Part shown: positions 31,187-42,909 of the stretch, piece by piece
Layout of the letters: every line of letters starts with the position of its first letter
Position numbering within the stretch: the stretch's first letter is position 1
NCBI GenBank assembly: GCA_037044905.1
Contig: JBAOKB010000182.1
Span: 186,001 to 250,000, forward strand
Source of the DNA: Hortaea werneckii
Taxonomy: Eukaryota; Ascomycota; Dothideomycetes; Mycosphaerellales; Teratosphaeriaceae
Length of the DNA stretch: 64,000 nucleotides
Direction of reading: 5' to 3'
Program-made: the position numbers and the translations under genes
Notes under the pieces: model-generated
The model's database searches: none
Seen by the model: only the letters and a program-made list of their open reading frames with translations
Told to the model about the DNA's origin: nothing

Positions 31187-32714
31187 ATGCTTTCTTCTTT
31201 CCTCCTCGCCATCTCGGCAGGTTCTGCGCTGGTCGCGGGCCAATCTGCCGACATCAGGGGTTCCGTAGGACCGCTCACGGATATCTCGGCGAAAAAGGCA
31301 GTCAAGACGTGTGATATTACTGACTACGGTGCGGCTGCCGATGGCAAGACAGATGTCTCTGACGCTATGAACCAAGCTTTCGAGGCATGCAGTTCTGGTG
31401 GTGTGGTGAGTCGTCCCGGAAGGCGACTTCGCGCTCTCGACTTGGGTCACTCTGTCCGGAGGTGAGGCGTGGGCTCTCCAGCTGGACGGCACGATTTACC
31501 GTACTGGCACGGATGAGGGTAATATGATCATGATCAAGCACGGGACCGACTTTGAATTGTTCTCGTCGACCGGGAAGGGGGCTATGCAGGGCTATGGGTA
31601 CAAGATGCACGGTGATGGCTCTGCCTCTGGTCCGCGTCTTCTTCGGCTGTATGACATGACGAGCTTTTCTGTGCATGATATTGCCCTTGTAGACGCTCCA
31701 ATGTTTCACTTCAGCATGGACATGTGTGACAGCGGGGAGGTGTATAACGTGGCTGTCCGTGGCGGAGACATGGGTGGATTGGACGGCATTGATGTTTGGT
31801 CTACAAAGTAAGTCAACTGGCGATTCACAGGAGCCCAGGTGTTGACATGTCTTTTTCCAGCATCTGGATTCACGACGTCGAGGTTACAAACAAGGTACTT
31901 ACACATTGGTCTGCTCACGGGAAGCCTGGAAATTGACGAGAAGACAGGATGAGTGTGTGACCGTCAAGTCTCCATCTAAGAACATTCTTGTCGAGCAAGT
32001 GTATTGCAACTGGTCCGGCGGATGTGGAATGGGATCGCTCGGGACAGACACCAACATTTCCGATATCACCTACCAGAATATTTACACATGGTCTAGCAAC
32101 CAGATGTATATGTAAGACCTCAACAACCAACAATCCTGTTGTCAATGCTGATAAAGTGGTCTTACAGGCTCAAAGCTAACGGAGGGGACGGCACCGTCTC
32201 CAACGTCGTCCTTGAAAACTTCATCGGGCACGGAAACGCATACAGCTTAGACATTGACCAATACTGGACTTCAATGGACACTCTTGAAGGCGACGGCGTG
32301 CAGCTTTCAGACATCAAGATCTCTAACTGGACAGGCACGGAGAAAGACGGCATGGAGCGTGGCCCTATCAAGATCCTCTGCGCAGACGGAGCCCCATGTA
32401 CGGGGGTCGACCTCGTGGATATCAATATGTGGACCGAGAGCGGCGACAGTCAGACCTACGTGTGCCAGTCTGCGTACACGAACAAGCACCGCAGTCCAGC
32501 ACTGTACTGCATGGACGGCGGATCGGATCATGTGGCCTACGAGGCGGTCACTCGGACTGTCACCGCTGCTCCAACTGGCTATGCTGCACCGACCATGTCC
32601 GCTGATCTGGCGACGCACTCCTGGGGTACGACGGCTGAGATTCCCATCCCGACCATCCCATCGAGCTTTTTCCCGGGGACTTCTCCATTGAAGGCATTGG
32701 CTGGCAGCTCTTAG
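31187..32714 (+). CDS. Secreted rhamnogalacturonase (GH28, RhgA-like), one frame change
   Basis: Cleaves the alternating rhamnose-galacturonate backbone of pectin. Residues 1-18 are a signal peptide (MLSSFLLAISAGSALVAG). Exons: 31187-31807, 31861-31894, 31948-32111, 32168-32714. The mature protein starts a parallel beta-helix (CDITDYGAAADGKTDVSDAM, PEGDFALSTWVTLSGGEAWA). It has the rhamnogalacturonase-type active-site region GGLDGIDVWS, VTNKDECVTVKSPSKNI and GGCGMGSLGTDTNISDITYQ, where true polygalacturonases have GHG. NAYSLDIDQYW and GDGVQLSDIKISNW follow. One A appears inserted at 31409, inside the Val run before PEGDF; removing that base restores the family pattern. Corrected length is about 454 aa. 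A Ser/Thr/Pro tail ends the protein. Confidence 0.9.
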
Positions 32715-33247
32715 ACTAAGCAGCCGGTTTCAAATCCCTACGCCTATTTCTTTCAAACAAGATGACGGCTTTTTTAGGGGCTGGGTCTCCAGTCATTGAT
32801 GATCATCTAGAACAGTCTTGCGCGGGCGATTTGCTTGGCTGTGCCAGGTACTCAATCATTACATCTCATGTTTCCCATGCGATAGGTTTTCGTGAAGGTC
32901 CACTTCTGTACGCCGATAGCGATCTTGCTACAGTCTAGACTTCCTTTAAGAATCGCAAAAATCGATTACAACTCATTGCTACAGATCCGAGTATTGCTGA
33001 CCAGAGGTACAACATAGTAGCGTAGAGAGCGAAGAAAATGTATAATGGAGATTCTGGTGATAGAGCGGGATTGCTATTCAGGAGATTCCTATATCGAGCT
33101 CGGACTGTAGTCCTTTGCAGCACCAGAGCAAGACGTAAACATGCTCTACAAACCAGAAGCATTTCACATTCAATCCGCTGTTGACAAGGAAAGAAATATG
33201 TTGCATCCAAAGTTGCGCATAGAAAGTCGTGCCAGGCTAACTGCCAT
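32715..33247. other. Convergent intergenic region
   Basis: 533 bp between two 3' ends; nothing recognised. Confidence 0.4.
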
Positions 33248-34766
33248 TCAACCAAGACTCAATTGCTTAGTCTGCCCATCAATGTCGATAGCAGTCCTTC
33301 GCTTCTGCCGTTCCAAAGCCTTGAGCTCCTCCCAATGCTGTGCCAACCATCTAGTTACCGCATCTCGATCGAGCAATTCATACTTTGTCTCGACTCTACC
33401 CTTTTCGTCCGTCACTTGTCGTTCACTCAGTAGTTTTCCCACCTCACTTTCGGTATCGGGGTGGCCCTCTTCTGAGATCTCCAGTACAATCCGAGTATCG
33501 CCTTCGACTCCTTCCTTATCAGCATGGAGTGCGGACGGATCCGCTTCTACGTTCTCGTCAGATGTTTGCCTACTTGCAACGTGCACGCGCACAAATTTTT
33601 TGAACGCCCTGATAACCTCGTTCAATTTCTTGTTATCGTTCTTGCCAGTAAGTTGCTTCAGTATGTCCTTGAGTATGCTGGCGGCAATGGCATTTCTGAC
33701 GTCGCGCACAATGACAGCATGTTTGCCTGCGTATTCCTCGCGCTTGGCGAAGAAAGTGACGGCGTCCTGCGCAAGCTCAGAACGACGGGCACGGAGCTTT
33801 GTCCTGGCCTTCGCGTCTTTCATAGAGGTGGTTTTGGTATCTTTGGGTTTGGGCGAATGCCTGATCATTTGAGGTGCTCGCCATAGTGTCTGATGTCATG
33901 GCGGAAGGTCTGTTCGCCGGCAACCAGTCGTTCAGGAACGCCTTGAAGACGCCTCGTTTCTCCTCCCGTCGTCTTTCGTCGGCGTTGTCACGCCTGATGT
34001 CGATTGCTTCCCAGTTAATGAGCCTGCATTTACCCACCCACTCGAAAAGCTCCTGCTGTGTGGCAAGTCCTTTCTCATACACTTCAGCATCCAAAGTCAA
34101 GAAACGCATTACCTGGATTTTGTCGTGAGAAAGGAAAATCGTGCCATCTTTGTCCGCGATGTTGAGAGGTATTGGCTGCCTTTTGCAATCGTCTAGCTCC
34201 TGCAGCCTCAACCACAGCCCACGGTCTGAGCAGGTGAAGCCGAGATTACGCACAATGTGGCCCAGTAGACTCGACATATCGCCATACGAAGCGTAGAAAG
34301 TGTGCCAGTCAAAGAATTCGTCTTCTACTAGCTCCAAATCGATTTGCGCGTACAGCTTTCCGGATAGCTGGTTAGAACGAGGCAATTCCTGTGAGCCGTC
34401 AGATTGCAGATGATACCTCACCGCCCGTTCTGGGTGCATAGACCCATCCTGAGGCACGGCGAAGCTCGCAGTCTTTGGTCCATGCAAGATGAAGCCAGCA
34501 GCACCAATGGCGTTGGCCAGATCAGACAAGTCTGGTGCAGACGATGCGGATTTCGTGGGATGTGAAATGATGAAGTCGACATCACCATAGTCTGATTTCT
34601 CGGGCGCTTCGGTCAGGGTGGCGACTTTCGTGCAAGCGGGAAGGCAAGAGCGAAGACGATTAGTGCAGATGACTTTAAGATGATGATAGACCTCTGGTGT
34701 CATGCGAGGGGTTGGCAACCGCGGACTGCCTTCTGCTGAGGCGAGAGCGAATGCTTTGCCACCCAT
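33248..34766 (-). CDS. Nucleotidyltransferase-fold conserved fungal protein (MGGKAF type), one frame change
   Basis: A protein of about 505 aa starting MGGKAFALASAEGSPRLPTP, an N-terminus I associate with a conserved uncharacterised Pezizomycotina family. Residues 55-75 contain EAPEKSDYGDVDFIISHP, resembling the hD(E)h motif of the pol-beta nucleotidyltransferase superfamily; the usual upstream GS is replaced by YG. Later blocks are YAQIDLELVEDEFFDWHTFY, NLGFTCSDRGLWLRL and VMRFLTLDAEVYEKG. A basic, Glu-rich helical C-terminus follows (RRSELAQDAVTFFAKREEYA, LKDILKQLTGKNDNKKLNEV). The frame moves by one base at about 33845-33860 (CAAACCC). No substrate is known; the motif suggests a nucleotidyltransferase, but activity is inference. 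Confidence 0.75.
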
Positions 34767-35420
34767 GATTGGGAGAGCGTGATTGATACGGCGCTTCTTT
34801 GACTATAAGAAACAAGAGCATGTGGCAGAGCAACTGAAAGGATGCAGCAAACTGTGAACAGGCGAAGGCAACCATGGGCGATTCAAGCCTTCCTGCTTCC
34901 TGGAAAGTGACTCTTGAAGAGTCTAGCTTAGATGCAGAGTTGATGATTTTCCCTTTGTCTTTCACGCGTTTGCTCGGTATTCACAACCAGAGGCACATGG
35001 GGTCTTGGGTCATGGTTGCTGATCGGCGTCGAGCCCATGAATTTGCGCAGACAGCAGTGAATGTTACCTGGAAGAGCAAGCGTGTGCATAGTTGGATTCG
35101 AGACTCTATGGAGACCACATTGCAGTGTTTAAAACTTCCTGGAAGATGTGTTCACAAGAGACATATGGGTCACTTAACTCTGAGGTCCAGGATGAAGGTG
35201 TAGAAAAGAATATCGAGCTGTCGTCTCGTCCCAAACGCGTTTGACACGCTAAGGCACGGGCGCACGGTCCTCCACGTGTTGGAACCCCACGTACCATTCG
35301 CCGCGACGGTGAAGCGAGACGGTCTGCCCATCAGCCCTATGGCGGCGGCCTTTTGTTCTTCGATGCCAGACCTCATGGACGAGCGATAGTATCACAGAGC
35401 GGCCGGCCTGCTTGCGTTTG
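34767..35420. promoter_or_regulatory. Divergent region, nucleotidyltransferase-like gene / SYG1-type gene
   Basis: 654 bp between divergent starts. Frames inside are unconserved; no other element recognised. Confidence 0.35.
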
Positions 35421-38400
35421 ATGAAGTTCGCCAAGGAGCTCGAGGAGCAGGCCGTGCCTGAATGGCGCTACAAGGTATGTATGTCGCGAACAGGACAGGA
35501 CGAAACGGCAGTCGTCAAGCTTCATGGCCTCCGCGGTCCGCCTAGGCATACCCGCAGATCCAACCTGCTAATTCCGGACATTTCATAGTACCTCGACTAC
35601 AAGGCTGGCAAGAAGAAGATCAAGGCGGTGACCAAAGCGATCCGCAATGCAGACGCCCCTCCGAGCACAGAAAGGCGGCCATCGAAGCCTAGGAGTCCTT
35701 TCTCCTCCTTGCGCGATGCACCAGTCTACTCTTTCCTACAGATAGGGCGCACGGAGACACAGATTCCGCCGAAGCAATCCTTGGACACTACTACGCCGTT
35801 GCAAAGATCACGAAGCGCGGATGAAGTCCGTGAAGCCCGCGAGAGCCCGCATCTGTCCCAGCTCGGCGATAATGCTGTCGATGCTACACCAAAAGCGCGT
35901 CCAATACTCAATGAAAGATCTCCACTAGTGCCAGGAGGCCAAGAGCAGCCTCAGACGCAGCAGAAAGGTCGCATGACAAGGTATGGCTCGATCATTGGCA
36001 CTCCGCCGGCCGATGGTAGTCCTATCATGGAACGGCTTAGGCTCGCGCCTTCGCTTGAGCTTCCGGAACCTGCCATAGACGACGAAGACGATCGTCAACA
36101 GTACAAAGAGTCGTCTGAGACTGTCCGACCTGGTGACAGGGTCAGTGAAAATGTTCAACGTCCAAGTCTGAATCGTGATCGCCACACAGTCGCAACGGAG
36201 ACAGTATCCCTTCCGCCACCATCGCACCGCGGAAATGCCCACAACATAGTTCGTCCAACCGATTCGGCTCTTCGACGTCGGTCTTTCTTTCACCCCCGTC
36301 CACCTCAGCAGGCCGACATAGCATTGGAAGCTTACCGTGAGCTGGACTTCCGGCAAACCGAATTCTTTCGCTTCCTGGATAGTGAGCTTCAGAAAATAGA
36401 GTCATTCTACGATGAGAAGGAAAGGGCTGCGCGAGAGCGCATGTCTGTTCTGCGTGAGCAACTGCACATTATGAGAGATCGGCGCTTAGAGGACATCCTC
36501 GCCGCACAAGCTCGGAATCCTGAGCGCAATAAAGCAGTGCCAGCACACCTCCGCAGCAATGTGGCACACCAAACAGCGACTATCAATGCAGAAGAGAGTC
36601 GGATTCCAATAACGTCTGCTCTAGAAAATGGCAACGCTGAATTAGACAAGAAGGCCTACAGACGAGCCCATCCGCTGAAGGCTTCGTTCGATATAACCCG
36701 CGAGACATTAGAGCGCTACCGAACTGGCCGACTGGGAAAAACGAGCAAAGCTATGGGCGACCTTGGAACTCCAAGAGGGTTGACAGCACAACAGAGACTA
36801 GAGCATCATCGGGACTACGTCCGCCGCAACGGCGCTCACACCGACCCACCGTACCGCACAGCCAAACGCAAGCTCAAAGTCGCAATGGCCGAGTTCTATC
36901 GCGGGCTCGAGCTCCTGAAAGGCTACGCCATGCTAAACCGCACCGCCTTCCGCAAAATCGGCAAAAAGTTCGACAAGACGGGCGTCACGTCCGGCGCTGG
37001 GAAGGAATACGTCGCGAGCCATGTGAACACGGCTCCGTTCGTGCAGAGCGGCACGCTAGACGAGCTGCTACTGGAAGTCGAAGACCTCTATGCGCGCTAC
37101 TTTGAACGCGGCAACCATAAAATCGCGGCTTCGAAGCTTCGCGCCAAAGCCAACAGGTCGGGCTCCTTCTACGGCCCTGTCCTGCGTACTGGCCTTCTAC
37201 TAGCCGCTGGCGCCGTTCTTGGCTTGCAAGGAGTCGTGTACGGAACGATCCACCAGTACCCAGAGCCTGGGAACATCAGTGAGGAGCGTCGCGCCATGGA
37301 GGCTAGCTACCTGATGCAGATTTACGGTGGCTACTTCTTAATGCTTCTGCTTGTTGGGCTATTCTGTGTGGACACGGCGGTGTTTACGCATTTCAAGGTC
37401 AACTACCAGTTCATTTTTGATTTCGATGCAAGGCATTTCCTGGACTGGAAGGAGCTCTGTGAGCTGCCTGCATGGTTTGCGTTTTTGCTGGGTCTGACGT
37501 TGTGGCTAAATTTCACGATTATGGCGGGCGGGGATGTAATGTGAGTACTGCCCTTGAGGACGCTCCTTTCCTCGCCGGCAGAGCGATTCTTTGACTATTA
37601 TGAGCCTCATTGCTAATTACTTTCGTAGGTACGTCTACTGGCCGGTCGTGCTTGTCGGGCTATCCCTAATTCTTCTCTTCATCCCCCCGCCTTGGTTCTA
37701 CTTCAAGGCCCGAGCCTGGTTTCTGGCCTCTAATTTCCGACTGCTGCTCGCTGGCCTTTACCCAGTCGAGTTTCGTGACTTCTTCCTTGGCGATATGTTC
37801 TGTAAGTTCTTGTCATTCCCGCCAGCATGTCTACTTCACGGAATGCTTGGGTTTGCAAGTAGCTTACAGAGTTTAGGTTCCCAAACGTACGCTATGGGCA
37901 ATATCGAGCTGTTCTTCTGTGCGTACGCACGACATTGGAATAGCATGGGCCAGTGCAATAGCAGTCATTCAAGACTGCTTGGCTTCTTTCAGACCTTACC
38001 TGGTAAGTCTCGACAAAGCTTATTCGACGAGTGGTCATCAACTAGGATGAGATCATAATCTCTCTCGTTCGGAAACACTCATCAGCTGTAATCTTTATAC
38101 TGACTTTTCAAACAGGGATCTGGCGTTTGTTCCAGTGTCTGCGACGTTACTACGATTCTGGCTTGTGGACACACTTAGCCAACGGATTGAAGTACACTGC
38201 AACGTAAGTTCAAAGCCCCGAAAATCCTTGCGTTCGCTTTGACAGAGCACTACGACTATCCGCACCAACTCGTGACTTGCATCCTGACGCTCGCCAGTAT
38301 ATCTCAATACGTATCCCTCTCATTGTGGCGAATCGCAAAGCCAAATTACAGCCTAGAGGCTCTTTTCATAGCATGTGCAACTATCAACAGCTGCTATTGT

Positions 38401-39129
38401 ATCTTCTGGGACCTCTTTTACGACTGGAGTATGCCGATGAGCATCTACCATCGACCGCCTTTACTCAGAGATCAGCTCGCGTATCGCCGCCACAAGTGGT
38501 GGTACTACGCTGCCATAGCCATTGACCCAATACTACGTTTCAATTGGATCTTCTACGTAATATACGCGGTGCGTAGATCCGCTATCCATTTCTTTCCGGG
38601 TAAAGCTGACAGCGCAACAGGATGAAGTCCAGCATGCGAGCTTGATCTCCTTCCTCATCAGCCTTTCCGAGGTCTTCAGGCGTGGCATGTGGGTGCTTTT
38701 CCGGGTCGAGAACGAGCACTCGACCAACGTAGGCCGCTACCGCGCGCAACGAGACCCAGCCTTGCCATATGACATCTCAGGACCATCTGATCAAGAAGGC
38801 TTACTGGAGGACATAGCCACACGCGCAGATGGTCAAGAAGGCGCACAAGAAGTCGCCGTGCAAGTCCCCGGACGAGACGAGGAGTCCGGGAGCGCAAGTG
38901 GGCCTGCCCCGCCTCCAAGTGGCTCACTTCGACAGAGATGGTTGAGCGGAAGTCCCTCCCATTCTTCCCCGTCGTGGCGGCGTTCAAGCGGGCGCAGAAT
39001 ACCATGTTGGCGGCGCATGCTTTGGATTATGAGCGTAAGAAGCCTAGTGAGGAGGAAGAGGCGAGGAGAGGCAGCGACGACGATGATGATGAGGACGACG
39101 ATGACGATGATGAGGTTGAGGCCGCGTGA
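35421..39129 (+). CDS. syg1: SPX-EXS phosphate exporter-type protein (SYG1/XPR1), seven exons, one 3' frame change
   Basis: SYG1/XPR1 proteins sense inositol pyrophosphates through SPX and export phosphate through EXS. Exon 1 (35421-35474) encodes MKFAKELEEQAVPEWRYK and the intron (35475-35588) joins it to YLDYKAGKKKIKAVTKAIRN. The SPX helices continue after a long disordered insert (HPLKASFDITRETLERY, LKVAMAEFYRGLELLKGYAM, LNRTAFRKIGKKFDK). Further exons are about 35589-37540, 37629-37801, 37877-38002, 38116-38203, 38298-38568 and 38621 on. The EXS part has FRDFFLGDMFCSQTYAMGNI, ISQYVSLSLWRI, WDLFYDWSMP and VLFRVENEHSTNVGRYRAQR. After about 38900 the sensible frame moves by one base, ending in an acidic tail (DDDDDEDDDDDDEVEAA) at 39129. 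About 1,056 aa. Confidence 0.9.
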
Positions 39130-39636
39130 TCCGTTTTCTCGTCTCAAGCAGACTTGCCTATGTCTGATCTATACCTACCTCTACGTACGTAATTCGCAAC
39201 TGTTTAGACCCTTCAAGCAGTGCAATTCTTACTGTTCTCATCTCGATGGTCCGACGCTTAGATCTGTATCCGCGCCTGTACGAGTCTTTGTCATCTGTCC
39301 ACGTCTTCACTGCTGCTATCGTGCACGGCATCATCAGGACTTAGCGGCAGAATTTCTGGTCCTATCTCACTCAATGGGCACCACCACAGAACAAGAAGTC
39401 CAATTATTGGCAAAACCTCTTCGAAGCAGCAAGACTACACAGTGAAGGCGATAACGGGCAAGAGTGAAACATCACGCAGAACACAAATTGAGCAAGGATC
39501 TGGCGAGTGGAGTAAAGTAACGACTGGCATTGACTACTTTTTCGTACTCGCCACTACTTCTGGAAAGAACGACAATCTCCCCCACTCTCCCTCTCCAAAC
39601 TTTCCACTGACCACGTTCTCAACCTCCTACCCCAGC
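39130..39636. other. Convergent intergenic region
   Basis: 507 bp between two 3' ends; nothing recognised. Confidence 0.4.
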
Positions 39637-41276
39637 TTAAAACGACGGGTTAGCGTTCCTCAGCAACTGCTCAAAGTAAGCCTGGAACCAAGTCCCAGCC
39701 TCGGGAGCCGGCTTCAAGGCATCGGCGTAGCCACAGTGGGCGTCGTAGCGCGGCGACGAAGTATCCGACGTTCCATCTGACTCTCCACCGGGCTTCACCC
39801 ACACGATGGCGTCGACGAGCGGGTCGCCCGTGTTGGCCGTAGGCCGCGTACCGAAACCGGTGCCTACAACGTTACACCAGTCACCCTGGGCGTCCTGTTC
39901 GGTCGGTTGGACGCCGCTGCGGCCTTGGTCGACGATGAAATGGGCGGGGAAGCCGTTGGCTTGCAGCAGGGGGGCGAGGGCGTTGATGTAGCGCTGCTCG
40001 TCGAAGTTGGGGTTGCTCTCTGTGTAGGGCGGCGCGGTCGAGAGCTTGAAGCCGTTGTAGTTGGAGACGTTGGTGGCGAGACCCCGGACGGCCTTGGGAG
40101 AGCCGGCGGCTTTGTAGACCTGCGCGAAGAGGTCGGCGGCGGGACCGATGTTGGCGGGCCAGCCGAGCCAGCCGCCGTGCGCGCCGTCGATGTACATGGC
40201 TACGTTGTCCAGGTTGAGAGTCTTGAGCGCGTAGGTGACGCCCTCTGTAAGATGGTCAGTATACATTGTTCGAAAGTTTAAGGGGTTGGCGTTGAAGAAT
40301 CGACATACCGATGTAAGCATTCTTCGCGTTGGCACACTTCTGGACGTTCAAGTTGGTCACGAGGTTACCGAGACTGTCAGGCTCTGCAAGATTTTAGGTC
40401 AGCAGTGGGAAACCGGAATGTGTCTGAATGCCTTACCAATGACTAGAGCGACTTTAGTATTGGGGTGCTTCTTGATGTTCGCCGCGATAGAATCAATGTA
40501 AGCCTTGTACTTGGCGACGCCACCGTTGGCGATCGAGTATTCTCCGTTGGAGGCCAGAGCGGCGCAGTCCCGGTCAGGGAGGTCGTATACGACGAAAGCG
40601 CCAATAGTCTCCGGGTCGCTCCCACGGTTTGCGTTGATCTTTTCGATGTTTGACAGATAGGTGTCGACGGTTGGTACCTTGGCCGCGGTGTCACTGTATC
40701 ACGAAACGTTAGATGCTTGCTCAATTGGACTGCCAAACGACTGGGTGTGAAGAGAATTTGGATCGAAAAGGGTCACTCACAGCCAGACGAATGTCCCTAC
40801 ATCTGCCACAGCGCTTGCAGCGGGTCTCAAGCTCGCTGGCAAAGACGGGATGGCTGCTTCGACTTCTGAAGCGTAGTACGGGTTGGCGTAGATCTGCCTT
40901 CCGGCAAAGAAGTTGCCAGCGGTACCGCTTGGAGCAGCCGTGGTGGCAGGAGTTGTAGCCGTTGTTGGCGCAGAGGTTGTAGATCTGCGAGTGGTCGTGG
41001 TCATTGTCGGTCCCGTAGTCGTGGTTGTCCTCCTCGTGGTAGTGGGCGATGCTGCAGCGGTGCCGGGAACGCATTGGGCGTAGTCTGTGAAGAAATTATG
41101 AATGCGTGCTCTCATTCGTTTAAATGGAGACGATGGGTAAACCTACAAGGGTTAATAGTAGAGCAGACCGATCCCTCACAAGTCCCGGTGCCAGACCAGC
41201 CAGAGCCACCACATTGTCCGTAGATAGAGATGGCAAGGGCCGATGGCGCAAAGGCGAGAAGCAATGGCGAAATCAT
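39637..41276 (-). CDS. cel6A: Secreted cellobiohydrolase II, CBM1-linker-GH6 (Cel6A)
   Basis: Releases cellobiose from the non-reducing ends of cellulose. Exons on the minus strand: 41276-41147, 41084-40781, 40693-40437, 40383-40309, 40244-39637; all joins are in frame, product 457 aa. Signal peptide MISPLLLAFAPSALA. CBM1 reads YGQCGGSGWSGTGTC and, across intron 1, YYAQCVPG. A Thr/Ser/Pro linker follows. The GH6 domain has YDLPDRDCAALASNGEYSI, with the catalytic Asp in DRD, and the second catalytic-region Asp in ALVIEPDSLGNL. Then come VTYALKTLNLDNVAMYIDGA, GLATNVSNYNG, DQGRSGVQPT, GDWCNVVGTGFGTRPTANTG and VWVKPGGESDGTSD. The position after GGE, a free Cys in Trichoderma Cel6A, is Ser here. 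The gene is intact. Confidence 0.96.
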
Positions 41277-42909
41277 CTTTGCGGTGCAAGCGTGAATAAG
41301 TGATGCGCTGATAGTAAGTATCAGGAGAGAGGCAAGAGAGCCTCTTTTATGTTTTCCTCATGTCCCATCACAAGGACCTCTGGGATTAGAGGCCCGTGGT
41401 CCCGTCTGCTTTAGCCGGCGCATCCACTATGTATGTCCATATTTTCAATAGAGCAGCCCATGAGATGCTCCGCCCGTCTATGGTAGAAAATAAGTGAAGT
41501 GTCGAGAAGATCCAATAAAGCGAAAGGGTCTCGCCTGCTAAGTGTGCAACCTAATTAGATGAAAGCCCATTCTCGTGACCTTGGCCATTTACCCTGTCGA
41601 GCCGTGATTGGACACCTCCGTCCTAGCATGGCGCGCTATACCATCTATTGTGCGGTGTTGTGTGACCAGCTAGATACAATGTGGAAGCGCCCATGCATAG
41701 AATGGTCGACCCTGCCTGCCGAATCTGGTAGCGAATCCGGGGTATTATAGTGACCCCACACGACTGGGGCTGCGACGTGCAGCAGGCGGGGTCTTCCCTC
41801 GTTGCAAAGAACAGCCTGCACAAGGGCGAAGTAGCCGAACAAACAGGTTCGCGTGATGCTGCACATGACAGTAATAACTGCGAGGTCCGTCCTGGGTACC
41901 TTGACGGCCCTTGCGGGCCGACACCGCGCGTGCAGTTAGTATATGATGAGTCCAAGGGAGTCCTTCCAGACGCCATTGAAAAGCGATGCGGGTCCAGAAG
42001 TGAAGTGTCTGCAGGTGTTAATGAGGAGTTGTGGACGCTAAACGAGGCGTCGAGCCAAGGCATCTTCAAATCCATGTTCTGATCTAGAACACACAGTCCA
42101 GTGCTTATGAAACGCTCTCAGGCCGTGTGCTTTCGAGGCCGGCCAAGAGCATTCATGTCTTAAGACACTTCAGGTCAAGATCATGTAATAGATGCTTGCA
42201 ATACCATTGATTTGGCTTTGTCTTTCCATAGCTTGGCTCCAGTAGCGTGAGCTTCCCCAGGTCGCTTGGGTAAATCTTTGTGCTCATGTGGTCTTGGGAA
42301 TTCATGAACTAACAGCCCGTAGGAAGAGACGGTGCTGCATCTATTGAAATTCTTGGACAGAGAGCCGAAGCGACTGCTGGATATCCGAATGATGTCAGGT
42401 TTGAAAATTGCTGGCGCTCCAGGATGGTCCAATGGAGCTCTTTCGGGTGCTTTTGACAGCCTTGAAATATGTCGCCACAGGGATTATTGACGAGCTTGCC
42501 TTCACGGAGGTCGCAATGTGGAAAGTCGATGGAGGCGAAATCTGCAGCACGCTTTAGCTAGCCTTTGCGCAAGCCCCATGTGAACCTGTACTCCTTCGAA
42601 TTTAGCATCCCAGTCATCCTACCAGCTGTCCTTTTACTTTGCATCCATCGATTCGAGAAGGGCAGTGGTCGTGAGGACAACTTAGCTAAATTCATTAAGC
42701 CTAGCTATGCTAACTGTCCACGAGGTAGCCCTATCAATACGCCTTGCCGCACACCAAATAACAGAAAAGCCTTCCCTATTGCAGTGGTATCCAATGAAGC
42801 AACGCTAAATAATGACATATTGGATTGCGGGTCGCACGGAGACGACCGCAAGCATGTTAAGAAAGGTGGGGCGAGTGTAGGAAGCTGGCCGGCTTTCCAG
42901 CCAGACCAT
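41277..42909. promoter_or_regulatory. Promoter and intergenic region upstream of cel6A
   Basis: 1.63 kb. On the minus strand, ATAAAAG (plus 41344-41350) lies about 70 bp before the start and can serve as a TATA box. GGCTAAA (plus 41410-41416) matches the XlnR/Xyr1 core used by cellulase and xylanase genes. GCGGAG (plus 41468-41473) fits the CreA consensus SYGGRG. Function is inferred from motif and position. The distal part (41550-42900) holds only unconserved frames. Confidence 0.45.
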
